Translations under genes and position numbers: made by a program
Origin: an uncultured Bacteroidia bacterium
Lineage (GTDB): Bacteria > Bacteroidota > Bacteroidia > Bacteroidales > Prolixibacteraceae
Length of the DNA stretch: 55,053 nucleotides
Direction: 5' to 3'
Assembly: GCA_903897145.1 (NCBI GenBank)
Contig: CAIUAN010000027.1
Coordinates: forward strand, 1 to 55,053
Shown here: piece after piece, positions 17,114 to 25,217 of the stretch
Layout: each line of letters starts with the position of its first letter
Position numbering within the stretch: position 1 is the stretch's first letter
The notes under the pieces: generated by a model
The model's database searches: none
What the model was told of the DNA's origin: nothing
What the model saw: only the letters and a program-made list of their open reading frames with translations

Positions 17114-17650
17114 ATGTTCAAGAAAGCTATAAAGAAATATACAGATAAGCGATTGCTTCGCAGTTTTCAAACTCAGGATAGATACATAAAAATCAACACC
17201 TTGAAGAATTCTAAGAATATTGGAATTCTCTGGAATCCAGATGATGAAGATAGCCTAGAGGCCTATGAGTTGTTCCGAAAAACACTGCAAGGAAGAGCGA
17301 TCAAGCCTAATGGCTTAGCTCAGGTAGTGGTAAATCGGGAAATAGAATTACTGGCTACTGTGACTAATTCTGATTTCATCATGAAAAGCGATATTGGGCT
17401 CTTTGGACAACCAAAGAAAAGTTCAGTTGAACATTTTATTTCTGAACCATTTGATATCTTAATTGACTTAACGATAGCGAAAAGAAATGCGTTAATGTAT
17501 GCTTTAGTTCATTCTCAAGCTACATTTAAAGTAGGATATCAAGGTTTAGAGCCAAATTTTTATGACCTGCATATTGATGTCATAGAAAATCCGAATTGTA
17601 AATACTTGTTAGAGCAGGTAATATTTTACCTTGAAAATATAAACGAATAG
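17114..17650 (+). CDS. DUF6913 family protein
   Basis: This 178-residue soluble protein begins with a basic segment (MFKKAIKKYTDKRLLRSFQ), then an alpha/beta domain with GILWNPDDEDSLEAYELF, DIGLFGQPKK and FDILIDLTIAKRNAL. It has no signal peptide or membrane helix. Proteins of this type (DUF6913 as I recall it) occur widely in Bacteroidota, often just upstream of dapA, as here (15-bp gap), which suggests co-transcription; the biochemical role is unknown. A TAAGTTTG element ends only 7 bases before the ATG, so the transcript may have almost no leader. Confidence 0.65.
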   Translation: MFKKAIKKYTDKRLLRSFQTQDRYIKINTLKNSKNIGILWNPDDEDSLEAYELFRKTLQGRAIKPNGLAQVVVNREIELLATVTNSDFIMKSDIGLFGQPKKSSVEHFISEPFDILIDLTIAKRNALMYALVHSQATFKVGYQGLEPNFYDLHIDVIENPNCKYLLEQVIFYLENINE

Positions 17651-17665
17651 GCTTAAATCAGAAGA

Positions 17666-18547
17666 ATGACTAAAAATTTCCGTGGAGCTGGAGTTGCCTT
17701 AATAACTCCTTTTAAAAATAATTTATCAATTGATTTCGAGGGACTTGCGCGTATTGTTGAGAATCAAATCAAAAATCAAATTGATTACCTCGTGGTATTG
17801 GGAACCACGGCCGAAACAGCTACTTTAAACAATGCAGAAAAGCAACAAGTTATTAATTTTGTTGCGAATCAAGTGAATGGAAGAATACCTATTGTAGTAG
17901 GTATTGGAAGCAATGACACGCAAGCTGTTTTAGAGAGCATGCAAAGCTTAGATTTATCCAAGGCAGACGCTATTTTATCGGTTGTTCCATATTATAGCAA
18001 ACCTACTCAAGAAGGGATATTTCAGCACTACATGGCCATTGTCAATGCAAGTAAACTACCTATTATTCTTTACAATGTTCCTGGAAGAACTGGAGTTAGC
18101 ATGTCGGCAGAGACGACGGTTAGACTCGCTAAAGCGTCAACCAAAGTAATTGCAACAAAAGAAGCATCAGGAAACATTGCTGAAATCACAAAAATATTGA
18201 GAGATAAACCTGCCGGATTTAGTGTAATATCGGGTGACGACAGTTTACTACTTCCAATTGTAGCATTAGGTGGAGATGGTGTTATTTCGGTTGCAGCAAA
18301 TGCAATTCCAAAATCAATTGTAGACTTAACGCATTTTGCGTTGGATGGAGATTTTAAGGAAGCCGCAAAGCTTCATCTTAGGCTTCAAAGTTTTTCTGAG
18401 GCGTTATTTGTAGAAGGTAACCCTGCTGGAGCCAAAGCTGCACTTCATTCAAAAGGAGATATTGAAAACGTGTTAAGATTACCTTTGGTGCCAGTAGGTG
18501 CAGCAACCTATAAAATATTAGCCGATGAGATGCGCCTGCTCTCTTAA
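17666..18547 (+). CDS. dapA: 4-hydroxy-tetrahydrodipicolinate synthase
   Basis: The 293-residue TIM-barrel enzyme condenses pyruvate with aspartate semialdehyde, the first committed step to lysine and to meso-diaminopimelate for peptidoglycan. Key residues are visible: GTTAET (Thr47/48 of the proton relay), Tyr110 in PYYSKPTQEG, Tyr136 in LYNVPGRTG and the Schiff-base Lys165 in ATKEASGN. It follows the DUF6913 gene by 15 bp and ends at a bidirectional terminator shared with folD. Length is normal for the family. Confidence 0.96.
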   Translation: MTKNFRGAGVALITPFKNNLSIDFEGLARIVENQIKNQIDYLVVLGTTAETATLNNAEKQQVINFVANQVNGRIPIVVGIGSNDTQAVLESMQSLDLSKADAILSVVPYYSKPTQEGIFQHYMAIVNASKLPIILYNVPGRTGVSMSAETTVRLAKASTKVIATKEASGNIAEITKILRDKPAGFSVISGDDSLLLPIVALGGDGVISVAANAIPKSIVDLTHFALDGDFKEAAKLHLRLQSFSEALFVEGNPAGAKAALHSKGDIENVLRLPLVPVGAATYKILADEMRLLS

Positions 18548-18570
18548 CACACCATAGAGATAAGACAAGA

Positions 18571-18608
18571 TCAAAAAAGGAGATTTATTTATAAATCTCC
18601 TTTTTTGA
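18571..18608. terminator. Bidirectional terminator between dapA and folD
   Basis: Perfect inverted repeat of 18 bp per arm (TCAAAAAAGGAGATTTAT and its complement) with almost no loop; A and T runs lie on both outer edges. It overlaps the last codons of folD (stop at 18585). Confidence 0.9.
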
Positions 18609-19460
18609 TGATAACAAAGTATTGTAAAGTAACGATGCAATAGTCATAGGCCCTACACCTCCAGGAACAGGGGTAATAAAGGAGCATTTTGGTGCGACCT
18701 CATCGAATTTGACATCGCCTAAAAGTTTCCATCCTGATTTAGTGGTTTCCGATTTAACACGTGTAATTCCCACATCAATTACCACAGCTCCCTCTTTAAC
18801 CATATCGGCGGTTAAAAATTCGGCTATGCCTAAAGCAGCGACAATGATATCAGCCTTTTGACAGATACCTTTTAAATCTTTGGTGCGACTGTGGCATAGT
18901 GTAACGGTGCAATCAAAACCTTTCTGAGAAAGCAATATACTCATTGGTCGACCAACAATGTTACTGCGTCCAATCACCACACAATTTTTCCCCGCAGTCT
19001 CAATCTTATAGCGGCGAATCAACTCTAAAATTCCAAATGGTGTGGCAGAGATAAATGCGGGCATTCCAGCCACCATGCGACCCACATTAACGGCATGAAA
19101 ACCATCAACATCCTTGCGAGGATCTATTGCTTCAATTATTTTATCTTCTGAAATATGTTTGGGCAATGGTAACTGAACAATAAAGCCATCGAGGTCTTTA
19201 TTGTTATTGAGCTCAGAAATACTCTGCAACAGTTTTTCTTCGGTAATATCATCTTCATAACGAATCAAGGTTGATTTAAAACCGACGCGCTCGCAAGCTT
19301 TCACTTTAGCAGCCACATAAGTCTCGCTGCCCCCATCATGCCCGACAAGGATGGCTGCCAGATGAGGAATCTTTCCTCCTGCAGCTTTGAGTGTTAAAAC
19401 TTCTTGTGCGATCTCATCTTGCAAAACCTCCGATGTTTTCTTTCCGTCAATTAGCTCCAT
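18585..19460 (-). CDS. folD: Bifunctional methylenetetrahydrofolate dehydrogenase/cyclohydrolase
   Basis: The 291-residue cytoplasmic enzyme interconverts 5,10-methylene-, methenyl- and 10-formyl-tetrahydrofolate. Typical segments: [18 protein letters not shown] with the catalytic Lys in the YVxxK motif, [12 protein letters not shown], the [16 protein letters not shown] signature, the Rossmann motif [13 protein letters not shown], and the C-terminal [16 protein letters not shown]. It starts 48 bp after ffh on the same strand, so ffh-folD is a likely two-gene operon. The last codons form part of the terminator shared with dapA. Confidence 0.96.
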   Translation of the reverse strand: MELIDGKKTSEVLQDEIAQEVLTLKAAGGKIPHLAAILVGHDGGSETYVAAKVKACERVGFKSTLIRYEDDITEEKLLQSISELNNNKDLDGFIVQLPLPKHISEDKIIEAIDPRKDVDGFHAVNVGRMVAGMPAFISATPFGILELIRRYKIETAGKNCVVIGRSNIVGRPMSILLSQKGFDCTVTLCHSRTKDLKGICQKADIIVAALGIAEFLTADMVKEGAVVIDVGITRVKSETTKSGWKLLGDVKFDEVAPKCSFITPVPGGVGPMTIASLLYNTLLSSKKEIYK

Positions 19461-19508
19461 TGCTTCTGTATGTATTGTTTGTCCTTTTGAGATATAATAG
19501 TAATAAGC

Positions 19509-20843
19509 TTAGCGATGTCCGCCCTTCGCTTGTGTTAAGGCATTACGCATATTTCCACCTTGAGAAACCATCTTCATCATTTTGCGCGTATCAGCAAATT
19601 GTTTCAATAGTCGATTTACCTCTTGAATAGAAGTACCTGAACCTAGCGAAATACGTTTACGTCTTGAACCATCAATAATACTAGCATCGGCGCGTTCCTT
19701 TTTGGTCATAGAATGAATAATAGCTTCAATATGCTTAAAGGCATCATCTTCGATGTCGATATCTTTCATAGCCTTTCCCATACCAGGAATCATACTAGCA
19801 AGGTCTTTTAAGTTACCCATCTTTTTAATCTGCTGAATTTGTTTTAAAAAGTCATCAAAATTAAATTGATCTTTTGCTAGTCTTTTCTGCAGTTTACGAG
19901 CCTCTTCTTCATCAAATTGTTCATTTGCACGCTCTACAAGTGAAACGATATCACCCATGCCCAAGATTCGATCAGCCATACGATTAGGATAAAAGGCATC
20001 GATAGCCTCCATCTTCTCGCCAGTACCAACGAACTTAATCGGTTTAGTAACGACAGACCGGATAGACAAGGCAGCTCCACCTCTAGTATCACCATCTAAC
20101 TTCGTTAATACAACACCATCGAAATCTAAGCGATCGTTGAACTCTTTCGCTGTATTTACTGCATCTTGACCCGTCATGGCATCCACAACAAACAGAATCT
20201 CTCCTGGATTTACAGCCTGTTTAATGGCTTCAATCTCTTTCATCATCTGCTCATCAACCGCTAGACGACCCGCAGTATCTATAATTACGACATCATTGCC
20301 ATGTAATTTGGCATGTTTGATCGCTTCTTTAGCTATTTGAACTGGATCTTTACTTTCCGGCTGAGTAAACACGGCAACCTCTATTGATGCGCCAACGACC
20401 TTTAATTGCTCAATAGCTGCTGGTCGATATACATCACAAGCCACTAGAAGAGGATTCTTCCCATGCTTCGTTTTTAATCGATTGGCCAACTTACCTGTAA
20501 AGGTTGTCTTTCCTGATCCTTGAAGACCAGACATCAAGATTATTGCTGGTGATCCTTTTAAATTTACATCGACTGATTGTCCACCCATTAGCTCAATAAG
20601 CTCATCATGAACAATCTTAACCATTACTTGACCAGGGTTAAGTGCTTTAAGAACATCTTGCCCTAAAGCCTTTTCTTTCACCTTAGCCGTAAAATCTTTG
20701 GCAATTTTGTAGTTAACATCGGCATCTAAAAGCGCTCGACGGACCTCTTTTAATGTCTCAGCGACATTAATCTCGGTGATTTTCCCCTGACCTTTTAATA
20801 ACTTGAAGGATTTCTCAAGTTTATCTGCTAAATTTTCAAACAT
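19509..20843 (-). CDS. ffh: Signal recognition particle GTPase Ffh/SRP54
   Basis: The 444-residue protein binds signal sequences on nascent chains together with the SRP RNA and docks with FtsY at the membrane. The N domain covers about 1-90; the G domain has GLQGSGKT (106-113), DTAGRLAVDEQMM and TKLDGDTRGGAALS; the Met-rich M domain runs from about 325, with the RNA-binding SGTSIQEVNRLLKQF segment near residue 405, and the protein ends in a short basic tail. Length is normal. It is the first gene of a likely operon with folD. The SRP RNA gene itself is not in this window as far as I can see. Confidence 0.97.
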   Translation of the reverse strand: MFENLADKLEKSFKLLKGQGKITEINVAETLKEVRRALLDADVNYKIAKDFTAKVKEKALGQDVLKALNPGQVMVKIVHDELIELMGGQSVDVNLKGSPAIILMSGLQGSGKTTFTGKLANRLKTKHGKNPLLVACDVYRPAAIEQLKVVGASIEVAVFTQPESKDPVQIAKEAIKHAKLHGNDVVIIDTAGRLAVDEQMMKEIEAIKQAVNPGEILFVVDAMTGQDAVNTAKEFNDRLDFDGVVLTKLDGDTRGGAALSIRSVVTKPIKFVGTGEKMEAIDAFYPNRMADRILGMGDIVSLVERANEQFDEEEARKLQKRLAKDQFNFDDFLKQIQQIKKMGNLKDLASMIPGMGKAMKDIDIEDDAFKHIEAIIHSMTKKERADASIIDGSRRKRISLGSGTSIQEVNRLLKQFADTRKMMKMVSQGGNMRNALTQAKGGHR

Positions 20844-20864
20844 GATTATTGGATTTTGAGATTA

Positions 20865-20896
20865 CAAACTTACATGAAAAAACCTTTTGCACCAAG
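20865..20896 (-). promoter_or_regulatory. Predicted promoter of ffh-folD
   Basis: On the minus strand: CTTG (about 20893-20896), about 20 bp, TAAGTTTG (about 20865-20872). One mismatch to TTTG-N19/21-TAnnTTTG. The 307-bp gap between ffh and the RRM gene also holds the divergent promoter at 21080; nothing else was seen in it. Confidence 0.45.
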
Positions 20897-21079
20897 GCGC
20901 CTTGATAACTCCTTAACATCATGACTGTAAATCAATTGGACTTCTAATTGAATTTTATTTTTCTAAATTATGACCAAAAAGAACAGGACTTTCGGACTTA
21001 TAAAGAGATTGCGAACCTGATGATCAAACTATCTATCTAGCTATCTGTTATTTAAAATTATTCTAAAATAAAGTACCTA

Positions 21080-21112
21080 TTTGTTTATTCCAACTTATTA
21101 TACCTATTTTTG
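21080..21112 (+). promoter_or_regulatory. Predicted promoter of the RRM gene
   Basis: TTTG (21080-21083), 21 bp, TATTTTTG (21105-21112): full match to the Bacteroidota primary promoter consensus. Predicted start near 21118, leader of about 33 bases. Confidence 0.6.
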
Positions 21113-21150
21113 CAACGGATTATTTACCATTAATTTTAGTTACTGTAATT

Positions 21151-21573
21151 ATGAACATTTTCGTAGGAAGTCTGCCATTTAGCTTAGAAGAGGCAGAATT
21201 AAAAGGATTTTTTGAAGAGTACGGCGAAGTATCTTCAGCAAGAATCATCTCAGACAAATTTTCCGGAAGGAGCAAAGGATTCGGTTTTATTGAAATGCCG
21301 AATGACGAAGAGGCCAAAAAGGCTATCGAAGAATTAAACGGTGCAGAAGTTGATGGTCGCACAATCGTTGTGAACGAATCAATTGAAAAACCTAAAGACG
21401 GTACAAGACGTCCAGGTGGCGGCGGCGGCGGTTTTAACCGTGGTGGCGGCGGCGGTGGTTACAATCGCGGCGGTGGCGGCGGTGGTGATCGAGGTGGCGA
21501 TCGTGGTGGTTACAACCGTGGCGGAAGCGCTGGTGGTGGTGACAGAGGCGGAAGCCGCAGAGACAGTTATTAA
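21151..21573 (+). CDS. Glycine-rich RNA-binding protein with one RRM
   Basis: The 140-residue protein has an RRM (about 1-80) with RNP2 IFVGSL and RNP1 KGFGFIEM, then a tail of about 55 residues made of GGGGGGxNRGG-type repeats with Arg, ending in DSY. Such RRM-plus-RGG proteins are known in cyanobacteria (Rbp, cold-induced) and are abundant in Bacteroidota, where they bind single-stranded RNA rather like cold-shock proteins; the specific targets are unknown. It is a single-gene unit with a good promoter (21080-21112) and terminator (21691-21722). The tail's GC-rich repeat DNA opens long frames in other phases that are not genes. Confidence 0.92.
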   Translation: MNIFVGSLPFSLEEAELKGFFEEYGEVSSARIISDKFSGRSKGFGFIEMPNDEEAKKAIEELNGAEVDGRTIVVNESIEKPKDGTRRPGGGGGGFNRGGGGGGYNRGGGGGGDRGGDRGGYNRGGSAGGGDRGGSRRDSY

Positions 21574-21690
21574 GCCGACTGAACGCACATCACTGTTTAA
21601 GACAGTGGCCGTTTGAAGTATTTTCGTGTCAATATCACTAAGATAATCCAAACAAAAGGATACGTTCTAAAACTTAGTTAACCATATAAA

Positions 21691-21722
21691 AGCATTGCAG
21701 AGTAATCTGCGATGCTTTTTTT
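21691..21722 (+). terminator. Terminator of the RRM gene
   Basis: Hairpin AGCATTGCAGA / TCTGCGATGCT (one G-T pair) followed by a run of T. A short A run on the other side could also serve the fucosidase gene on the minus strand. Confidence 0.85.
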
Positions 21723-21745
21723 ATGTCTACGAAGTTTTTGCTAGA

Positions 21746-23908
21746 TCAGAATTTACTGACCTTAACATCCTTCAATTCACCATTGATGCGAACTTTTACA
21801 ACACCACCCTTCCGGGAAGCAATTCGATAGTTTGTAACCTTACTATTAAGCCATGTTATATCTACCACATAACCTCCCCTTGCGCATAATCCTTTTACAT
21901 GACCATTATTCCAAGCTTTAGGTAGTGCAGGAAGCAAATCGATCTCTTGAGCATGCGACTGTATCAACATCTCTGCGATGCCTGCAGTAGCGCCAAAATT
22001 TCCATCGATCTGAAAAGGTGGATGTGCATCAAACAAATTTGAATAGACTCCTCCCCCTTTGTCATAATTGGTTCCAGTATCCCCCACAATATGAATGAGA
22101 TTGCGAAGCAGTTGATAAGCATGATCACCTTCTAATAACCTTGCCCAGAAATTAATTCGCCAAGCCATCGCCCATCCAGTGCTTAAATCGCCTCTTGAGA
22201 TCAACGTTTTCTTCGCTGCTTCAGCAAGCTTAGGCGTTGTTACAACCGAAATCTGCCTGCCCGGATGTAAGGCAAAAAGATGTGAGATATGACGGTGAGT
22301 ATCTGTTGAATCATCTCTATCAACTTGCCATTCCATCAACTGTCCCCATTTGCCTATTTTAGGCTTTAGTAATTTTTCACGCAAAAGATTAACCTGAGCT
22401 CTATATTCTGAATCAACATTCAACAGAGTAGCTGCCTCGATATAATTGGTAAACAAATCCCATATAATCTCCTGATCATAGGTTACACCTGCTTCACGAG
22501 GCCCATGTTCTGGCGACCATCCATCAGGCGTTAAAAGTGCTCCACTAGCATCTGTAATCAAACGCTCCTCCCAAAACTCGCAAACTTCTTTTAAAATAGG
22601 GTAAGCAAAATTTCTAAGATAGGCCTTGTCAGCTGTAAATGCATAATGTTCCCATAGATGTTGACAATACCAGGCACTTGCTGGCGGATTCCATACAAAA
22701 CTGCCAGCCCCATAGATATTGTTTTCAGTCTGAGCTGTCCATCCCTTAAGCGATTTATAATAGGCTTGAGTGGCTATTTTCCTTATCTCTCGCTGATTGT
22801 TAATGAAATCTAGAAATGGGATATGACACTCGCTTAAGTTCGTCACTTCTGCAGGCCAATAATTCATCTGCACATTAATATTAGAGTGGTAATCGGAGCG
22901 CCAAGAAGGCTTGTTGGAATTATTCCAAAGTCCTTGCAAATTAGCTGGCAGAGAACCTGGACGAGATGAACTAATGAGAAGATATCTTCCAAACTGAAAG
23001 AATAGTTCCTCGAGATCAGGATCCTTTCCCCCATCTTTATAAGCTACTAATCGTTCATCGGTTGGCAAATTAATAATAGCCGGATGGCTCTCGCCAACAG
23101 ATAATTCAACCCGATCAAACAACTTCTTATAATTTACAATATGCCTATTAAACAATTGATTATAAGTGATTTTTTTGGAATTACGAATCTGCTGATCAAT
23201 AACTTGATCTAGGTTTCCACCTCGCCAGCCCTTACTGAAATCGGGTTTGTAATTAGTCCCAGCTGCCAGTATAATCGTTATGCTATTGGCTTTTTCAAAT
23301 CCTATCTTTCCATCTTTAATTGCGATTGACCCACCATCGTGTAGAATAGCAACTTTTGATTTATAAATTAACCCATTATCAAGTTTTCCAGTTATAGAAA
23401 TTTCTTGATCACCTAAAGCGATAGTCCCCTGATGCATATCAGTAAGATTTAGTACTCCACTGACGGCACCTTTATGATCAGCGCTTAGATGCAATACCAC
23501 TACTTGATCCTTGGCGCTACTAAAATATTCTCGTTTATAGTTTATATCATTGGAATTAAAGGAGACTGTGTGAACAGCATTTTTAAGGTTTAGCTCTCGT
23601 TTATAGTTTTTTGGGTCAGGAAGTCCATTAAAATCAAGAAAGATATCACCAAAAGCCTGATATTCACCAGTATCTTTCTCATCACCACTCCAAAGAGAGA
23701 TCTCATTAAATTGAATATGCTCCTGTTCAACACCTCCAAATATCATCGCCCCTAGCCTTCCATTACCGATCGGCAAGGCTTCGGTCATCCAATCTTTTGC
23801 TGGCTTAGCGTAGGAAAGACATAGTTTGCTTGGCTGTGCCGTAGTTTGCCCAAAACTTAAAATGAGTATAGAAACAATAAATAGTGCTGAAACGATGGGA
23901 TTTCTCAT
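21746..23908 (-). CDS. Exported glycoside hydrolase family 95 (alpha-L-fucosidase type)
   Basis: The 720-residue protein has a signal peptide (cleavage near TTAQ, residue 25). The N-terminal beta domain begins with [19 protein letters not shown] and [12 protein letters not shown], both typical of GH95. The (alpha/alpha)6 catalytic domain has [25 protein letters not shown] (the Asn-rich motif), SPEHGP with a likely catalytic Glu, [25 protein letters not shown] and [14 protein letters not shown]. Family enzymes invert fucose 1,2-alpha linkages in host or algal glycans, but some act on galactose. It is somewhat shorter than the usual 750-820 residues, though no motif is missing. No SusC/SusD pair or other glycosidase is adjacent, so it is not part of a visible utilisation locus. 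Confidence 0.92.
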   Translation of the reverse strand: MRNPIVSALFIVSILILSFGQTTAQPSKLCLSYAKPAKDWMTEALPIGNGRLGAMIFGGVEQEHIQFNEISLWSGDEKDTGEYQAFGDIFLDFNGLPDPKNYKRELNLKNAVHTVSFNSNDINYKREYFSSAKDQVVVLHLSADHKGAVSGVLNLTDMHQGTIALGDQEISITGKLDNGLIYKSKVAILHDGGSIAIKDGKIGFEKANSITIILAAGTNYKPDFSKGWRGGNLDQVIDQQIRNSKKITYNQLFNRHIVNYKKLFDRVELSVGESHPAIINLPTDERLVAYKDGGKDPDLEELFFQFGRYLLISSSRPGSLPANLQGLWNNSNKPSWRSDYHSNINVQMNYWPAEVTNLSECHIPFLDFINNQREIRKIATQAYYKSLKGWTAQTENNIYGAGSFVWNPPASAWYCQHLWEHYAFTADKAYLRNFAYPILKEVCEFWEERLITDASGALLTPDGWSPEHGPREAGVTYDQEIIWDLFTNYIEAATLLNVDSEYRAQVNLLREKLLKPKIGKWGQLMEWQVDRDDSTDTHRHISHLFALHPGRQISVVTTPKLAEAAKKTLISRGDLSTGWAMAWRINFWARLLEGDHAYQLLRNLIHIVGDTGTNYDKGGGVYSNLFDAHPPFQIDGNFGATAGIAEMLIQSHAQEIDLLPALPKAWNNGHVKGLCARGGYVVDITWLNSKVTNYRIASRKGGVVKVRINGELKDVKVSKF

Positions 23909-23931
23909 GTGTGAAAAAAATTGTAATTCGT

Positions 23932-23987
23932 AAAAAAAAAACGCTGCTTTTCAATCATTAATTAACATCAACGATTGAAAAGCGGCG
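23932..23987 (-). terminator. Terminator after the Tat-exported aldo/keto reductase
   Basis: Hairpin with 15-bp arms (GATTGAAAAGCGGCG pairing with CGCTGCTTTTCAATC, one G-T pair), followed on the minus strand by a long T run. It lies between the reductase stop (24037) and the fucosidase start (23908). Confidence 0.85.
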
Positions 23988-24036
23988 CTAAGCGATTAAA
24001 AGAAAGCGGCAAATAGACTAGAAAAAAACTGGTTAT

Positions 24037-24930
24037 CTAGCTTTTTGCAATTCTCATTACACGGTCGACAGCATCATCTACTTGAGCAATGCTCTCCATG
24101 CCTAAGGTCATGCAGTGAACACTTGTCTTTTTCAATGCAAAAGTGATAGATTCTTCGCGTTCTTTCTCGAGGATTTTATCGCCATTGCCAAAGATTTTCA
24201 TCCCGATAATTCCTTTTCCATTGGCTTTAGCTCGATCTAAAAGTGCATTAATCTGAGCTGGAGTACCATCCATATGTGACTGAAAAGGATTAATGCGAGC
24301 CAAAATAACATCAACCCAAGGATCATCAACTGCGAGTTTAAGAGCCTCATAATTATGACAAGAAAGACCTACCGACTTAATAATCCCTTTTTGCTTGGCC
24401 AAAGAAAAATAATCGATATACCTCTTTTTCTCTTCCTGCCAATTTCCATTGGTCATACAATGAAGCAACATAATATCGAAATAATCGCTACCAGTTTCAG
24501 TACGAAAGCGGTCTAAGGCTTTGTCTACTGGCTCGCTTTTAGCTACATCATTGTAGGTCCACATTTTACCTAACAAGGTAACTTTCTCACGGGGAACTTC
24601 TTTAAAGACCTCACGAACAAATGGGTAAGAACCATAAGTATCAGCGGTATCAAAAAATCGAATACCTCGATCGTAAGCATGACGAGCCATTTTCACAAAG
24701 GTTGGAAGTCCAAGACGAGTTTGATTAGAAGCATGGGGGCCTCCTATCGACCCAGTACCTAATGCCACACGTGAAACTGTTAATCCGGTATTACCCAATT
24801 TAACTTGATCAACCTTTGCATTAGCTGGTAGAAAACCCTCTGCCGCAAATCCAGCTGTTGAAAGGGCAGCTAAACCAGCAAGGCTTACTGCCCCAGATTG
24901 TAGAAATCTTCTTCTATTTATTTGATCCAT
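24037..24930 (-). CDS. Tat-exported aldo/keto reductase
   Basis: The 297-residue protein opens with a twin-Arg signal (INRRRFLQSGAVSLAG, cleavage near residue 29) followed by an AKR barrel: KLGNTGLTVSRVALGTGSIGG, FFDTADTYGSYP (catalytic Asp and Tyr), LLGKMW (Lys), and MLLHCMTNG (His), so the catalytic tetrad is complete. The C-terminal cofactor loop is short compared with classic AKRs. Export of an NADPH-type fold is unusual biochemically but frequent in Bacteroidota; the real cofactor and substrate are unknown. It follows, by 52 bp, a truncated second Tat signal (24983-25072), and ends at a strong terminator. Confidence 0.88.
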   Translation of the reverse strand: MDQINRRRFLQSGAVSLAGLAALSTAGFAAEGFLPANAKVDQVKLGNTGLTVSRVALGTGSIGGPHASNQTRLGLPTFVKMARHAYDRGIRFFDTADTYGSYPFVREVFKEVPREKVTLLGKMWTYNDVAKSEPVDKALDRFRTETGSDYFDIMLLHCMTNGNWQEEKKRYIDYFSLAKQKGIIKSVGLSCHNYEALKLAVDDPWVDVILARINPFQSHMDGTPAQINALLDRAKANGKGIIGMKIFGNGDKILEKEREESITFALKKTSVHCMTLGMESIAQVDDAVDRVMRIAKS

Positions 24931-24982
24931 ACTACAAATTAGATTATGTTATTGAAATACTTTACAATTTAAATTTAAGGAA

Positions 24983-25072
24983 TTAAAAATCAAGAAATTT
25001 ACATTTTCCAAGATAAGTTGGTGCAGCCATAGCGATAAAGTTACGACGGGAAATTTTAGAATTATTTTCCAT
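24983..25072 (-). pseudogene. Truncated Tat signal peptide, remnant of an exported protein gene
   Basis: A 29-codon frame from ATG (25072) to TAA (24983) reads MENNSKISRRNFIAMAAPTY, then LGKCKFLDF. The first 17 residues are a good twin-Arg signal start (SRRNFIAMAA), as in Bacteroidota Gfo/Idh-type oxidoreductases and their relatives, but the frame then ends after a few unrelated residues. The most likely reading is the 5' end of a gene whose body was deleted. A functional leader peptide is an alternative. It sits 52 bp upstream of another Tat-exported protein on the same strand. Confidence 0.5.
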
Positions 25073-25180
25073 TTTGACAACTAAATTAGGTCGATTTTAG
25101 GTTTTTACAATAGACATCCTTCGACTAGTAACATAGACAACTATTGAGAATTTTTAATCGTGGTTGAAATTAATAAAAAT

Positions 25181-25213
25181 CTTGTAATACCAAAAACGAA
25201 TCCGTTACCTTTG
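25181..25213 (+). promoter_or_regulatory. Predicted promoter of the DbpA-like helicase
   Basis: CTTG (25181-25184), 21 bp, TACCTTTG (25206-25213). The last base is only four bases before the ATG at 25218, so transcription would start at or next to the start codon. Confidence 0.45.
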
Positions 25214-25217
25214 TCAC

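Noticed and set aside
21379-21651. Open frames on both strands over the Gly-rich tail of the RRM gene
   Set aside because: Repeat-driven by-products (Ala/Thr/Val-rich); the RRM frame is clearly the coding one.
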